The notes under the pieces were generated by a model. The model worked only from the letters and a program-made list of their open reading frames with translations. It was not told the origin of the DNA and searched no databases. From Hydrococcus rivularis NIES-593 (GTDB taxonomy: Bacteria; Cyanobacteriota; Cyanobacteriia; Cyanobacteriales; Microcystaceae), in assembly GCF_001904635.1 (NCBI RefSeq), contig NZ_MRCB01000002.1:124001-188000 (forward strand): a stretch of 64,000 nt of DNA, in the 5' to 3' direction. The position numbers and the translations under genes were made by a program. Every line of letters starts with the position of its first letter. Within the stretch, counting starts at the first letter, position 1. Below, piece by piece: positions 1 to 9,239 of the stretch.

Positions 1-1
1 C

Positions 2-748
2 AGTCCGGCAACAATTTTAGATTCTCAACGGATGACTTTATTACTGCGAGAATTTACTAGAAAATACGATTTCGTTATCATTGACACTCCTTCTCTAAAC
101 CTGGCTGCCGACGCTCCGATTCTGAGCCGCATGGCTGATGGAATGTTATTAGTCGTTAAGCCTGGTGTCGTCGAGCGAGACAGTGCCATTTTTGCCAAAG
201 AAATTTTGGAACAATCGGGTCAGAACGTTCTAGGAATCGTCGTCAATGGCGTTATTCCCGATCGCGAACCCTATAGCTACTACTATTTTGCTCCAGAGAG
301 CAAGCAGGAGTCAGCCTCAAATAATAAGTATTCAGAAGTTCGGGAGAATAGGCTGCCCCCCTCTTGGTCGATGGCGTCGAACGAGTTTTCGCTCGACGAT
401 GACTCTACCTCCTCTATAGGGTTAGGAAATACATCCATTCATGAGTTGGAGCAAATTGCGCTCGATTTTCAATACAACTGGGAACAGTTACAGTCTTTGG
501 TTAACGACCAAGAAGAAGAATTGGTCATGCAGGAGCAGACGATTAAGGAATTACAAGAGAGACTTAATAGAGCTAGTCAGCGCGAGCGGCTGACGCTAGA
601 ACAAGAACTTGCCTACGAACTCGAAAAACAAAAAATGTTAAGGGCAACCCTAGTCGGTCAGCGGGACAATCTTCAGAAAAGACATGAGCTTTTGCGCCAA
701 TATCAGGTTTTGCAACGCGAGCAAGTCTATCGTTCGCAAGATACCTAG
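2..748 (+). CDS. C-terminal part of polysaccharide biosynthesis tyrosine autokinase (BY-kinase type), 5' end outside window
   Basis: The gene enters from outside the window; the frame is open from base 2 and 248 residues are visible. The first ~95 residues are the end of a BY-kinase/Wzc-CpsD P-loop ATPase: the hydrophobic strand ending in DTP (VIIDTP), then DAPIL, then LLVVKPG. Family members couple autophosphorylation to export and chain-length control of exopolysaccharide at the inner membrane. A tyrosine-rich stretch (YSYYYF) follows the ATPase fold, as in autophosphorylated tails, but the protein does not end there. About 150 more residues follow, acidic at first and then rich in Gln, Glu, Leu and Arg with coiled-coil-like spacing (about residues 145-245). 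That long tail is unusual for the family. Bases 749-895 hold no gene. Confidence 0.8.
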   Translation, partial: SPATILDSQRMTLLLREFTRKYDFVIIDTPSLNLAADAPILSRMADGMLLVVKPGVVERDSAIFAKEILEQSGQNVLGIVVNGVIPDREPYSYYYFAPESKQESASNNKYSEVRENRLPPSWSMASNEFSLDDDSTSSIGLGNTSIHELEQIALDFQYNWEQLQSLVNDQEEELVMQEQTIKELQERLNRASQRERLTLEQELAYELEKQKMLRATLVGQRDNLQKRHELLRQYQVLQREQVYRSQDT

Positions 749-895
749 TATTGATAGCGTTTGGAGAGCGGTACGGATGAGCGCGACTTGGTTGGCAGGA
801 GAAAATCCCGGCAAAAGTTATCAATTCTCAGCAAAAATCCCACGAATTGAGGCGTGGGATCCAGTCGATCGCTAACTCGCATGCAAGACGATCGC

Positions 896-1495
896 TCACT
901 TTTTGGTTTCTTCGATTACCCTATCGATGAGACCGTATTCTTTGGCTTCTTCAGCAGACATGAAGTAATCGCGATCGGTATCTTTCTCAATTCTTTCGAT
1001 TGGTTGACCCGTTCTTTGCGCCAGGATTTCATTTAACTGACGACGAATTCGGATAATTTCTTTGGCCTCGATCTCGATATCTGTTGCTTGTCTGCGTCCG
1101 GTTCCTCCTAGGGGTTGGTGAATCATGATCCGGGAGTGAGGAAGGGCTAGACGTTTTCCGGGCGTGCCTGCTGCTAGCAAGAAAGCTCCCATCGAAGCAG
1201 CTAAACCAACGCAGATAGTAATAACATCTGCTTTAATGTATTGCATGGTATCATAAATCGCCATGCCAGCCGTGACGGAACCGCCTGGAGAGTTAATGTA
1301 CATGTAGATCGGCTTGCTCGAATCATCGGAGTCCAAATATAACAGAAAAGCCACGATGCGATTAGCGAGTCCGTCTGTCACCTCTTGACCGAGGAAAATA
1401 ATGCGTTCCTGACTCAGGCGAGTGTAAATATCGATCCAACGCTCGAACTGGCTGCCAGGAAGGCGATAAGGCACACTAGGAACACCAATGGGCAT
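896..1495 (-). CDS. clpP: ATP-dependent Clp protease proteolytic subunit (active ClpP)
   Basis: This is a serine peptidase subunit that assembles into the ClpP barrel and degrades proteins fed by a Clp ATPase. At 199 residues it has the usual length. The triad is complete by alignment of conserved motifs: Ser101 in GLAASMG, His126 in MIHQP and Asp176 in DTDRD. The gene lies 39 bases downstream of clpR on the same strand. Cyanobacteria typically carry a clpR-clpP3 operon whose products form a mixed ClpP3/R ring, so this is most likely the clpP3 paralogue. The paralogue number is inferred from context only. Confidence 0.95.
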   Translation of the reverse strand: MPIGVPSVPYRLPGSQFERWIDIYTRLSQERIIFLGQEVTDGLANRIVAFLLYLDSDDSSKPIYMYINSPGGSVTAGMAIYDTMQYIKADVITICVGLAASMGAFLLAAGTPGKRLALPHSRIMIHQPLGGTGRRQATDIEIEAKEIIRIRRQLNEILAQRTGQPIERIEKDTDRDYFMSAEEAKEYGLIDRVIEETKK

Positions 1496-1534
1496 AGCAA
1501 TTTACTCGTATTTGTATTTAAAGGTTAACAACAA

Positions 1535-2221
1535 TTAACTGACACTCGTTAAAGGTTTGGGCAGTTCTTTGCGACTCTCTAGGACGCGATCGATCAGTCC
1601 ATATTCTTTGGCTTGTTGAGGGGTCATGTAGAAGGTACGATCCATATCCTTGGCGATTTTCTCGATTGGTTGACCCGTATTCTTGGAGAGAATCTCCAGC
1701 ATGGTTCTCTTATTGGAGATTACCTCTTTGGCTCGGATTTGAATGTCTGTCGCTTGACCTTGCGCTCCTGTTCGGCTTTGGTTGAGAACGATGGTAGCGT
1801 GGGGAAGGCTAGCGCGACAACCTTTGGTTCCTGCCGAGAGGATCATGGCTGCCGTTCCCATTGCCTGACCGATACAAATAGTATGAACGGGAGGTTTGAT
1901 GTAAGCGATCGTGTCGCAGATTGCAAAAGCTTCCGTTTCATAGCCGATCGCGTCTCCGGTGTACCACGAGGTTCCGGTAGAGTTGATGTAGAAGTAGATC
2001 GGCTTTTCTGCATCGTCGAATTGCAGGAAAAGCAGTTGAGCAATAATTAACTGAGTGACATCAATGCCAACTTGCTGTTTAACGTCGTCTGAAGAAAACA
2101 GCGGCATTCCCAAATAGACGATGCGCTCTTTAAGCAACAGAGATTCTAAATCTGGCGGGGGAGTTCGATAGGATACATCGCTATAGTATGCAGTTTGAAC
2201 TGCTTTAATCTGTGAAGTCAT
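1535..2221 (-). CDS. clpR: ClpR, catalytically inactive Clp protease subunit
   Basis: This is a ClpP-family protein of 228 residues. All three catalytic positions are lost: Ser becomes Gly122 (in GQAMG), His becomes Asn147 (in VLNQS) and Asp becomes Thr196 (in DMDRT). The fold signatures ([29 protein letters not shown]) remain. It also has the aromatic-rich insert GTSWYTGDAIGYETEAF before the active-site helix, which I recognise from cyanobacterial and plastid ClpR. Known role: a structural subunit in a mixed ring with ClpP3. It is the first gene of the clpR-clpP operon. Upstream, 2222-2448 contains no gene and separates it from the high-light-inducible protein. Confidence 0.93.
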   Translation of the reverse strand: MTSQIKAVQTAYYSDVSYRTPPPDLESLLLKERIVYLGMPLFSSDDVKQQVGIDVTQLIIAQLLFLQFDDAEKPIYFYINSTGTSWYTGDAIGYETEAFAICDTIAYIKPPVHTICIGQAMGTAAMILSAGTKGCRASLPHATIVLNQSRTGAQGQATDIQIRAKEVISNKRTMLEILSKNTGQPIEKIAKDMDRTFYMTPQQAKEYGLIDRVLESRKELPKPLTSVS

Positions 2222-2448
2222 CTCGTTAGGCGTTTGTGGTTAGTTAGTACGCGTCAATGGGAAAAAATACAATTTAATGACGTGCGGGATTAATAGTCTT
2301 CTAATTTTGATTCTAACGTACTTGGAATTTAAGGCAGAAGAAGATTTGCTCGCTTGGGTGCCGTTGCGAATTGCACTGAGCTAACAAAAAAGCCCCAGTC
2401 GCTCTAACTAGGACTTAATTGAAACGAACCAAAAGTTCGATGCGATGC

Positions 2449-2661
2449 TTAGAGGCTAGTCAACCAACCAATTAATCCCTGTCCCGTAAAGGCTTCGAGA
2501 GCCAACAGGGAGACGAACCCAATCATTGCCAAGCGACCGTTGAGTTGCTCTGCATGCTGAGTAAAGCCAGTTTTGGGGGTTTCATCTACATACATTGTAG
2601 GTTCGATGGCAAAGTTATTTAATCGATTTCCTTCTTCTGTGGTATATCCGCGAGATGTCAT
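2449..2661 (-). CDS. High-light-inducible protein (HLIP/SCP family, one-helix LHC-like protein)
   Basis: This is a 70-residue protein with the chlorophyll-binding signature ExxNGRxAMxGF at residues 38-49 (E38, N41, R43), followed by a hydrophobic segment to about residue 67. That makes a single membrane helix of the LHC type. HLIPs bind chlorophyll and carotenoid in the thylakoid, dissipate energy and assist photosystem II assembly under stress. The hydrophilic N-terminus (first 30 residues) has no recognised domain. The gene is monocistronic. The upstream 400 bases carry two strong hairpins annotated separately. Confidence 0.93.
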   Translation of the reverse strand: MTSRGYTTEEGNRLNNFAIEPTMYVDETPKTGFTQHAEQLNGRLAMIGFVSLLALEAFTGQGLIGWLTSL

Positions 2662-2820
2662 GTTTTTGTTATTCCTTTGTTTTTCTCTATGTAAAGAATT
2701 ATAGCTTTATATAAATAATTATTTCAATAACTTGACAAAATTATTTTGTGTGACAGGAGCCTATGCATCAGGATTCGCTCCATCTATCGAAGTACCATAT
2801 CCAGCCAACATTAAAATCTC

Positions 2821-2842
2821 GCCAAGAAATCAATTTCTTGGC
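2821..2842. repeat. Perfect short inverted repeat upstream of the HLIP gene
   Basis: GCCAAGAAAT and ATTTCTTGGC form 10-bp perfect arms around a 2-base centre. A weaker dyad (AGTCCATT / AGTGGACT) follows at 2852-2869. It lies about 160 bases upstream of the HLIP start. It could be a binding site for a dimeric regulator or part of a dispersed palindrome; the sequence does not say which. Confidence 0.5.
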
Positions 2843-2980
2843 TAAGACCATAAGTCCATTAAAGTGGACTGAAAACCTTATCTAGTAATCATTTATAATC
2901 ATTTATCCTATAGGCGAGAACTTTCGCGATCGAGCTTGGGAATTCATTCCTTTGTCGGGTTAAGCGCGAATCTGGTACCT

Positions 2981-3024
2981 TAACACTATTAGCCCAGAAG
3001 TCCATTTCTGGGCTAATAGTGTTA
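2981..3024. terminator. Very strong hairpin 3' of the dnaJ gene, probable transcript end
   Basis: The arms 2981-2999 and 3006-3024 are perfectly complementary over 19 bp with a 6-base loop (GTCCAT). It starts 40 bases beyond the dnaJ stop codon on the minus strand, as expected of a 3' stabiliser or terminator for the dnaK-dnaJ transcription unit. No T-run follows on either strand, so a classical intrinsic terminator is not shown. Apart from this and the 2821 palindrome, I see no gene in 2662-3063. Confidence 0.55.
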
Positions 3025-3063
3025 GCTTAAATCTGTTTAAGACAAAGACCGATAGTTATTAGC

Positions 3064-3951
3064 TTAAGCGATCGAATTGCGACGAGGATTAAACTTTTCC
3101 ACCTGCCTCAATTGTTTGTATAGTTCCAACTCTTGCTCGCTTGGTTCGGGAGGAATAACGATCTGAATTTCTACTAACTGATCGCCCCTGCTGCCTTGAC
3201 CGTTAGGATAGCCTTTATTGGCAAGGCGCAGGCGCTGACCCGCTCTAACTCCCTTGGGAACGATCATTTTGACGAGACCGTCGATAGTTGGAACTTCTAC
3301 AGCCCCTCCGACAATTGCTTCGCTAGGTGTAACCGGGATCTGACAATAAATATCCGACCCTTGTATCTCAAAGAAAGGATGGCGAGCGACCGTAATTTTA
3401 AGATAGAGATCGCCGCCGTTAATTCCCTGACCCTTGAGTCGAATTTTTTGCCCATTCATCATGCCGGGCGGCATATCGACTTCTAGCGATCGCCCGTCTT
3501 CAAGTCGAATGCGCTCTCTGCCGCCGCGATAAGCTTTTTCGAGGGGCAGAGTCAATCTTGCCTCAACATCCCGACGAAGCGGGGGACTGACCACTTTAGC
3601 CGTTTTAGTCGTTCCTGGGCTGAAATCTCTGATTTTCCAGGTCTCGAATGCCTGACGAGAATTGCTGCTGCTTCCGTTGCTATTACGATTGAACCCTACT
3701 CTAGGTCGCTCAAACCTGCGCTTCGGTTTTCCAAAAAGAAGTTTATCGTAATCTGCCCGTTTATTTTCATCGGAGAGGATGTCATATGCCTCATTAATAT
3801 CCTTAAATTTTTCCTCTGCGATTTTATCTCCCGGATTAACGTCGGGATGATACTGTCGAGCCAATCTGCGAAATGTTTTTTTAATTTCCTCTCCGGAAGC
3901 ATCTCTAGAAAGTCCTAAAATTTCATAATAATTACGCAATTGTTGTTGCAT
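3064..3951 (-). CDS. dnaJ: DnaJ-type co-chaperone without zinc finger (CbpA/DnaJ3-like)
   Basis: This is a 295-residue Hsp40. It has an N-terminal J domain (about residues 8-70) with the invariant HPD at 35-37. A Ser/Asn-rich linker (about 80-105) follows, then the C-terminal peptide-binding beta domains ([42 protein letters not shown]). The CxxCxGxG zinc-finger repeats of canonical DnaJ are absent, so it is a type II J-protein that stimulates a partner DnaK. It follows the dnaK gene on the same strand with a 242-base gap. This pairing resembles the cyanobacterial dnaK3-dnaJ3 locus. Confidence 0.9.
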   Translation of the reverse strand: MQQQLRNYYEILGLSRDASGEEIKKTFRRLARQYHPDVNPGDKIAEEKFKDINEAYDILSDENKRADYDKLLFGKPKRRFERPRVGFNRNSNGSSSNSRQAFETWKIRDFSPGTTKTAKVVSPPLRRDVEARLTLPLEKAYRGGRERIRLEDGRSLEVDMPPGMMNGQKIRLKGQGINGGDLYLKITVARHPFFEIQGSDIYCQIPVTPSEAIVGGAVEVPTIDGLVKMIVPKGVRAGQRLRLANKGYPNGQGSRGDQLVEIQIVIPPEPSEQELELYKQLRQVEKFNPRRNSIA

Positions 3952-3970
3952 ATGACAGTTATCACTAATT

Positions 3971-3998
3971 CAGTTATCAGTTATCAGTTATCAGTTAT
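3971..3998. repeat. Four tandem 7-bp units in the dnaK-dnaJ gap
   Basis: The unit CAGTTAT is repeated four times head to tail. Further degenerate copies (TTATCAGTTACCAG, AACTGGTCACTGGTAACTGG) run to about 4140. The same kind of sequence occurs inverted at 49081-49173, so it belongs to a dispersed, slippage-prone intergenic repeat family. No coding capacity was seen. Confidence 0.75.
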
Positions 3999-4193
3999 TG
4001 GGAGAGACGCGACGTATCGCATCTATTGATTAATTATCAGTTACCAGTTATTAATTTCAATTATTAATTATTAGTTATTTGGTTACCCACTGTTGGTTTA
4101 TCTGTTACTGTTTCCTGGTAACTGGTCACTGGTAACTGGCTCTCGCCGCTTCGATCTCAGCCGTCTCACAGTTCTATGACGGCGGTTGCCGAC

Positions 4194-6371
4194 TTAAAAC
4201 CAATCGTCATCATCTTCATCCCAATCATTTTCGTAAGGAAGATTGCGAGAACGACTCCGATTGTAAGAGCGACCAGACTCGGAAGAAGAGTTGCGAGAGC
4301 GAGAGGAGCTTCCTCGATCGTAGTACTTGTTGTCATAATCATCGTAATTGGGATTGGGAGAGCGATAGTTATCTCGGTAGTCATCTTGGTAGTCATCTCG
4401 ATAATTATTTTTTCGATAACTACCTTGGTAAGAATCGCGGTAATCGTCGTGATAGCTAGAAGAACGTCTCGTTGGATAGGGAAGGTCTTCTTCTTTGTCG
4501 CCAGTAAAGATATTGCGAATGGAACCGAAGAAACCTTCATCTTCTTCGCTTTCGTATTGCAGTCGCACTTCTCGTTGTAGTTCGTAGAGAACGTCTTGAA
4601 GGTCTGATTGCGCTCTATCGAGCCTGCGATCGTCGTCTTTTTCTAAGCTATCGAGAATTTCCGTACTCAGAGCTTCGATTTGACGGCGATAGGAACTGGT
4701 GAATTGAGTGCCGAAATCTAAGGTAGCCTCTTTGAGGCGGCGTTGAGCGCGATCGACTAAAGATTTAGCGCTATTGCGCTTGTCTACCCGTTCTTTTTTC
4801 TCTCTGTCCTGCTGGGCAAACTGAGCAGCCTCTCGAATCATGCGATTGACTTCTGCTTCGGTTAGCGTAGAAGCGCCTTGGATGGTAACGCTTTGTTCGC
4901 GTCCGGTGGTTTTATCGCGGGCAGTAACTTGCAGAATACCGTTGGCATCGATATCAAAGGAGACTTGGATTTGGGGAACTCCTCTGGGGGCAGGTGGAAT
5001 TCCAGTTAGCTTGAATCGTCCTAGCGACTTATTTCCTGTCGCCATTTCGCGTTCTCCTTGAAGGATGTGGATTTCTACCTGGGTTTGGTTGTTTTCAGAG
5101 GTCGAGAAAATGTCGGAACGACGAACGGGAATGGTAGTATTGCGCGGAATTAGTTTTTTCATTACGCCGCCGATGGTTTCCAATCCCAAAGAGAGGGGAG
5201 TTACGTCTAACAACAGAATATCTTTGACTTCCCCTTGTAGAATTCCTGCTTGAATCGCCGCACCGACGGCAACAACTTCGTCGGGATTGACGTTTTGATT
5301 GGGTTCTTTGTCAATGAAGCTGCGTACTAACGCTTGTACCATGGGCATGCGGCTTGCTCCGCCCACTAAGACAACTTCGTCGATCTGAACTGGGCTTAAA
5401 CCCGCGTCAGCAATAGCGCGTTTGAGGGGACGGCGCAAGCGACTTACTAAATCTCCGCAGAGTTCTTCAAATTTGGCGCGAGTCAATCGAGTTTCGATGT
5501 GTTGAGGTCCGTCTTCAGTAACGGTAATAAAGGGTAAATTAATGTCGGTGACGCTAACGCCAGAGAGTTCGATTTTTGCCTTTTCTGCTGCTTCTATCAG
5601 GCGTTGTAGGGCTTGGCGGTCGCTGCGGCGCAGATCCACTCCATGTTGTTCGAGAAATTGTTCTGCCAGCCAGTCTACAATTCGTTTATCAAAATCATTG
5701 CCGCCTAGCTGAGTATCGCCGCTGGTCGCTCTCACCTCGATCACGCCATCTCCAACCTCTAAAATCGAGACATCAAATGTTCCGCCGCCGAGGTCAAAAA
5801 CTAGGATTTTCTTGTTTTGCTGCTGGTCTAATCCATACGCCAACGAGGCTGCAGTTGGTTCGTTGATAATGCGTAAGACTTCTAATCCCGCGATGCGTCC
5901 CGCGTCTCTGGTGGCTTGTCGTTGAGAGTCGTTAAAATAGGCGGGAACGGTAATTACTGCCCCTGTCACTTCTTCGCCCAAGTAGCGACTGGCTTCTTCA
6001 GCCAGTTTGCGCAGAATCATCGCTGAGATTTCTTCAGGAGCAAATTCTTTTTTCAAGCGCGGACAGCGAATTTTAATATTTCCAATTTCATCCCGACGGA
6101 TGGTATAGGGAACTTGCTTGGATTCGGGTTGTAATTCCGCGTATTGACGACCCATGAAGCGCTTGATCGCGAAAAAGGTATTTTGGGGATTTAAGACGGC
6201 TTGCCGTCGCGCCATTTGTCCCACAACTAATTCGCCATCTTTTGTGAAGCCAACTACAGAAGGGGTCGTTCGCATTCCTTCCGAATTTGGTATTACGAGA
6301 GGCTTTCCACCCTCCATGACGGCTACCACGGAGTTAGTTGTCCCCAGGTCAATGCCGACTACTCTTCCCAT
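4194..6371 (-). CDS. dnaK: DnaK (Hsp70) chaperone with extended charged tail, DnaK3-like
   Basis: This is a 725-residue Hsp70. The ATPase domain begins with GIDLGTTNS (residues 5-13) and contains [23 protein letters not shown] and [10 protein letters not shown]. The substrate-binding domain includes [11 protein letters not shown]. The C-terminus is atypical: residues ~635-725 are a low-complexity tail rich in Tyr, Asp, Arg and Ser (DDY/RDNY repeats), ending in an acidic cluster and DWF. Canonical DnaK is ~640 residues. Cyanobacterial DnaK3 has an extended C-terminus and is reported to be thylakoid-associated, and the dnaJ neighbour fits. Assignment to DnaK3 is by length and context, not by phylogeny. 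The initiator ATG is fixed by the [10 protein letters not shown] start. Confidence 0.92.
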   Translation of the reverse strand: MGRVVGIDLGTTNSVVAVMEGGKPLVIPNSEGMRTTPSVVGFTKDGELVVGQMARRQAVLNPQNTFFAIKRFMGRQYAELQPESKQVPYTIRRDEIGNIKIRCPRLKKEFAPEEISAMILRKLAEEASRYLGEEVTGAVITVPAYFNDSQRQATRDAGRIAGLEVLRIINEPTAASLAYGLDQQQNKKILVFDLGGGTFDVSILEVGDGVIEVRATSGDTQLGGNDFDKRIVDWLAEQFLEQHGVDLRRSDRQALQRLIEAAEKAKIELSGVSVTDINLPFITVTEDGPQHIETRLTRAKFEELCGDLVSRLRRPLKRAIADAGLSPVQIDEVVLVGGASRMPMVQALVRSFIDKEPNQNVNPDEVVAVGAAIQAGILQGEVKDILLLDVTPLSLGLETIGGVMKKLIPRNTTIPVRRSDIFSTSENNQTQVEIHILQGEREMATGNKSLGRFKLTGIPPAPRGVPQIQVSFDIDANGILQVTARDKTTGREQSVTIQGASTLTEAEVNRMIREAAQFAQQDREKKERVDKRNSAKSLVDRAQRRLKEATLDFGTQFTSSYRRQIEALSTEILDSLEKDDDRRLDRAQSDLQDVLYELQREVRLQYESEEDEGFFGSIRNIFTGDKEEDLPYPTRRSSSYHDDYRDSYQGSYRKNNYRDDYQDDYRDNYRSPNPNYDDYDNKYYDRGSSSRSRNSSSESGRSYNRSRSRNLPYENDWDEDDDDWF

Positions 6372-6888
6372 GCCTATTTTTCTCTCCTGTCTTTTTGATT
6401 CGCTCTTGGGTCGTTTTCGTTCGAGCGTTTAACTCGATTACTCCTTGTAGACTATATTCTATCGAATCGTGCCAGTCTTATTGGGTCGGGAATCCCGTTC
6501 TTCTTTGTCCTTTGTTACTTGTCCTTTATCAAAAGTTCTTTTCCCTTTCCCCTTTCCCTTCAATAACCAATGACCAATGACTAATAAGAAATTGCGATCG
6601 CGAAACAAAAATGCCTAAGAAAATTTTAGCGAAAACTATTATGACTTGCGAGATTCCTCTCCGATCCGATTTTAGATTGAGAAAGATCGAACCCATAAGG
6701 TTTGAAAAATCTATTTGTAGCTAAGATTTTTCCAATTGGTATGAGTAGTTTCTGAGCTTTTTGATAAGAAAGTTAAACTAATTTTGCAATCAATGTAACC
6801 CAACTCTCATAAATTTTTGCTGCTTTGCTACGATTGGAGTAGAAAAAACCAACCTAGAGAAGTTTAAGGTTGGTGGAGGAAAAAAGAT
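6372..6888. other. Divergent upstream region of dnaK and a small membrane peptide gene
   Basis: This 517-base region separates dnaK (minus) from the small plus-strand gene at 6889. I see no gene in it. It holds degenerate short repeats around 6560-6590 (AACCAATGACCAATGACTAA). I did not find a CIRCE-type palindrome (TTAGCACTC with its inverted partner), so HrcA control is not supported. Promoters for both genes must lie here but I cannot place them with confidence. Confidence 0.5.
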
Positions 6889-7002
6889 ATGACAGTAGAA
6901 CTTTTTCAAACTTTATGGATTATAGCTATCGTCGCGATCGCTAGCGCCATTTTAATTCCCGTCTTGATGTGGATTTTACCAGACAGAACCAAATCTGCCT
7001 AA
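6889..7002 (+). CDS. Small single-span membrane protein, 37 residues, unrecognised
   Basis: This short frame is preceded by a perfect Shine-Dalgarno site, GGAGGA at 6875-6880, 8 bases before the ATG. The product has a short polar N-terminus, one hydrophobic helix (about residues 8-30: WIIAIVAIAS through MWIL) and a charged C-terminus (PDRTKSA). It resembles in size and layout the tiny subunits of photosystems, cytochrome b6f or NDH-1, but I could not match it to any named one (PsbM, PsbT, PsbX, PetM, PetN and PsaM all differ). The strong ribosome-binding site is the main reason to believe it is translated. Confidence 0.65.
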   Translation: MTVELFQTLWIIAIVAIASAILIPVLMWILPDRTKSA

Positions 7003-7063
7003 TCATAGTGGTTGACGGATAGTAGTTAGTTGTTAGCCGATAGTATAACTATTAACTACTAAC

Positions 7064-8989
7064 TTACGGAATCGCGCGAGTTTTAAACTGTAATTCTCCA
7101 GCTTTTATTAAGAGTTCTCCCTGCTTCCAGCCGAGGGAAATTGGTGATTGGTTTCCCGTTTGACTGTTATAAAGGGCAAAATTCTCTGACCAATTGCGTT
7201 CTTTACCATTGAAAATTAGCAAAGGAAGTAGAAATAACTGATTATAGAATAGTTGTAAATGATTACCTTTGACATCTTGTAATTTAACTCGTCCTTGGTT
7301 TAACTGACTGAGATCGAGTTGACTTTTTTGTTTGACGGCTTGTTTAAATTCTTCATAACTACCATGGGATTCTGGCTCGCCAACTTCGAGCGCAAAACCT
7401 GCATAAGTGCTTTCCTTAGTTGTTGCCTTGAAGGTTTGTTCTCGGACATAAATTGAACCATACTTGCGATCGCCAATGGGAATGGGAAAATAAGTATTTA
7501 GATTAATAGGATAAATAGCTAACCAAGTTTTTTCTAATTGAAAAAACCAAATTCCGCCTTCAATTTCCGCTTTAGCCGTTTTCGGTAATTGAAAGAAAAA
7601 AGGCATTTGGGTAGCAGGACGCAACCAAATCAAAAGATTGCGAGATTGTCCGATTTGATCTCCGGGATTTTTTCCCGGATGTACCCAATTACCACCTGTA
7701 TTTGCCACAAAATAATCGACTCCGCGTCTACTGTTATATGCCATCAATTTAAATGGCGAGACATCCTTGTCCGCAAAAGTTCCCGCTACACTTCCCATTT
7801 GATAAGTATTGCCAAAAAATTGAGTTTCCCAATAGGCAGGATACTCGTCATTTCCGAATTTCCAATTCTCATAAAGGGGTTTGGTGGCTAAAATTTCTAA
7901 GGGTTTATCGAATTGCTTGCGTGCCAAAGCAACGACGGCTTGCGGCGGTCGATAGGTGCTAGTGATGAGATGCAACATATCCAACTCTGGCTGGGAATTG
8001 GGAAGCGGCGTATCGCCAAAGTATAACCAGAACGTCTTCGCCGCTGAAGACATCAAAGCGCCATTGCCACCGCCGTAATCCCGTTTGGACGGACCTCCCC
8101 ATCCGCCTCGATAGTACTTCACGGCAGCCGCAGCCGACATCCAATCTAATGCAGCTTTCGCTAATCGTTTGACTTGTGGATCTTTGGCAAAGTCATAGAG
8201 ATTGAGATAGGGGACAAAAGTATGACTCATATAAGCCTCTGAATCCCATTCCCCCATACCAATGTGATAAAGTGCCCCGACGTAGCCTTGAATTTTTTGC
8301 TTGTAGAGTTGTCGGGTTTTCTCATTTCCGGTTTTTTCTGCCATTAGATAGACTGCAACTTCTCTCATAGCTCTGAGATTATCTGTATTGCGACTATCCA
8401 CCCAACCGCCACGCTTGCTCATATCCCATTCTTTGCCTCGACTATCTCCAAAACCGTAGATGGGATGCATGCGGTTGAGGGGATCTTCTTGAGTCCATTT
8501 TTTGGCTCCCAAATACATGCGTTGCTTGTAAGCTGGATCGAGAAATCGTCCGAACAGGAAATACTTGCGAATTTGTCCTTTAAGGGTAAAGCTATAATAA
8601 TAGTCGATTCCTTCTGTATGCGCGTGTTTGTCGGCTTGCGGATCTTCTTGTTGCAAAAAAGCTAGTGCGGTTTTCCGATTGCCTGCTAAAAAGTCAAACA
8701 TGGCTCTAGGATAAGCGCTCTTTTCATTTTCTCCATAGCCGTTACCGTAGCCGTTTGGGTTGGCAAAATGACGAATAACGGTAGCAGCGCGTTGTTGAAA
8801 TTCGGCTTCTAGTTCTTGCGTCCAAGAGTTTTGAAACTCTGGTTCGACTTCTGAGAGTTGGAGTCCGCTAATGGTTTTAGTAGCGGCGGATGGGGAAGCT
8901 TCCTTCGCAGTAGTAAGCGCACAGCCAAAGAGCGCAAACGGCAGGAGCGAAGTTGCTACCGCATGACGGGCAACATCGGAAAATTTCAT
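7064..8989 (-). CDS. Large predicted lipoprotein of unknown function
   Basis: The product is 641 residues from the ATG at 8989. A TTG/ATG start 13 codons upstream is possible, but this start places the positive residues correctly before the hydrophobic segment. The N-terminus is a lipoprotein signal: LLPFALFGC with Cys23 as the lipobox cysteine. The mature protein has two parts. An alpha-rich region (about 60-400) has aromatic and Gly-rich motifs (GGWVDSRNTDN, MGEWDSEAYMSHT, GGWGGP). A beta-rich C-terminal half contains many Trp/Phe-Tyr strands. This order resembles polysaccharide-lyase-like toroid plus beta-sandwich proteins, but that is inference from composition. No catalytic motif was recognised. 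Probably anchored in the periplasm or outer membrane. Expressed alone. Confidence 0.75.
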   Translation of the reverse strand: MKFSDVARHAVATSLLPFALFGCALTTAKEASPSAATKTISGLQLSEVEPEFQNSWTQELEAEFQQRAATVIRHFANPNGYGNGYGENEKSAYPRAMFDFLAGNRKTALAFLQQEDPQADKHAHTEGIDYYYSFTLKGQIRKYFLFGRFLDPAYKQRMYLGAKKWTQEDPLNRMHPIYGFGDSRGKEWDMSKRGGWVDSRNTDNLRAMREVAVYLMAEKTGNEKTRQLYKQKIQGYVGALYHIGMGEWDSEAYMSHTFVPYLNLYDFAKDPQVKRLAKAALDWMSAAAAVKYYRGGWGGPSKRDYGGGNGALMSSAAKTFWLYFGDTPLPNSQPELDMLHLITSTYRPPQAVVALARKQFDKPLEILATKPLYENWKFGNDEYPAYWETQFFGNTYQMGSVAGTFADKDVSPFKLMAYNSRRGVDYFVANTGGNWVHPGKNPGDQIGQSRNLLIWLRPATQMPFFFQLPKTAKAEIEGGIWFFQLEKTWLAIYPINLNTYFPIPIGDRKYGSIYVREQTFKATTKESTYAGFALEVGEPESHGSYEEFKQAVKQKSQLDLSQLNQGRVKLQDVKGNHLQLFYNQLFLLPLLIFNGKERNWSENFALYNSQTGNQSPISLGWKQGELLIKAGELQFKTRAIP

Positions 8990-9239
8990 CGCAAAAATTT
9001 GCTTAAGTTGGCACGAATCTTGTCGCAATCGCTGATTAAGCTCAGATTTGCGATGGAGATGGAGTGTTAAAGATTTTGATAACTAATTTCTCACGATCGC
9101 TTTAGTAATCGAGTAGTGGTTCTGTTCCTATATAGCCTTTTAAGCTGTCAGTGTCAACCCAGTTCACAATTGATTGTCATTGCAAATTGTCAATTGTTAA
9201 TTATTTGGGTTAAGTTTGTGCTGCCTATAAACACTTAAT

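Noticed and set aside
4166-4580. Antisense frames in the DnaK tail
   Set aside because: Low-complexity Ile/Thr or Val/Ile translations are a by-product of the GAY-repeat codons on the other strand.
6372-6888. Possible CIRCE/HrcA operator upstream of dnaK
   Set aside because: No TTAGCACTC-type inverted repeat could be found.
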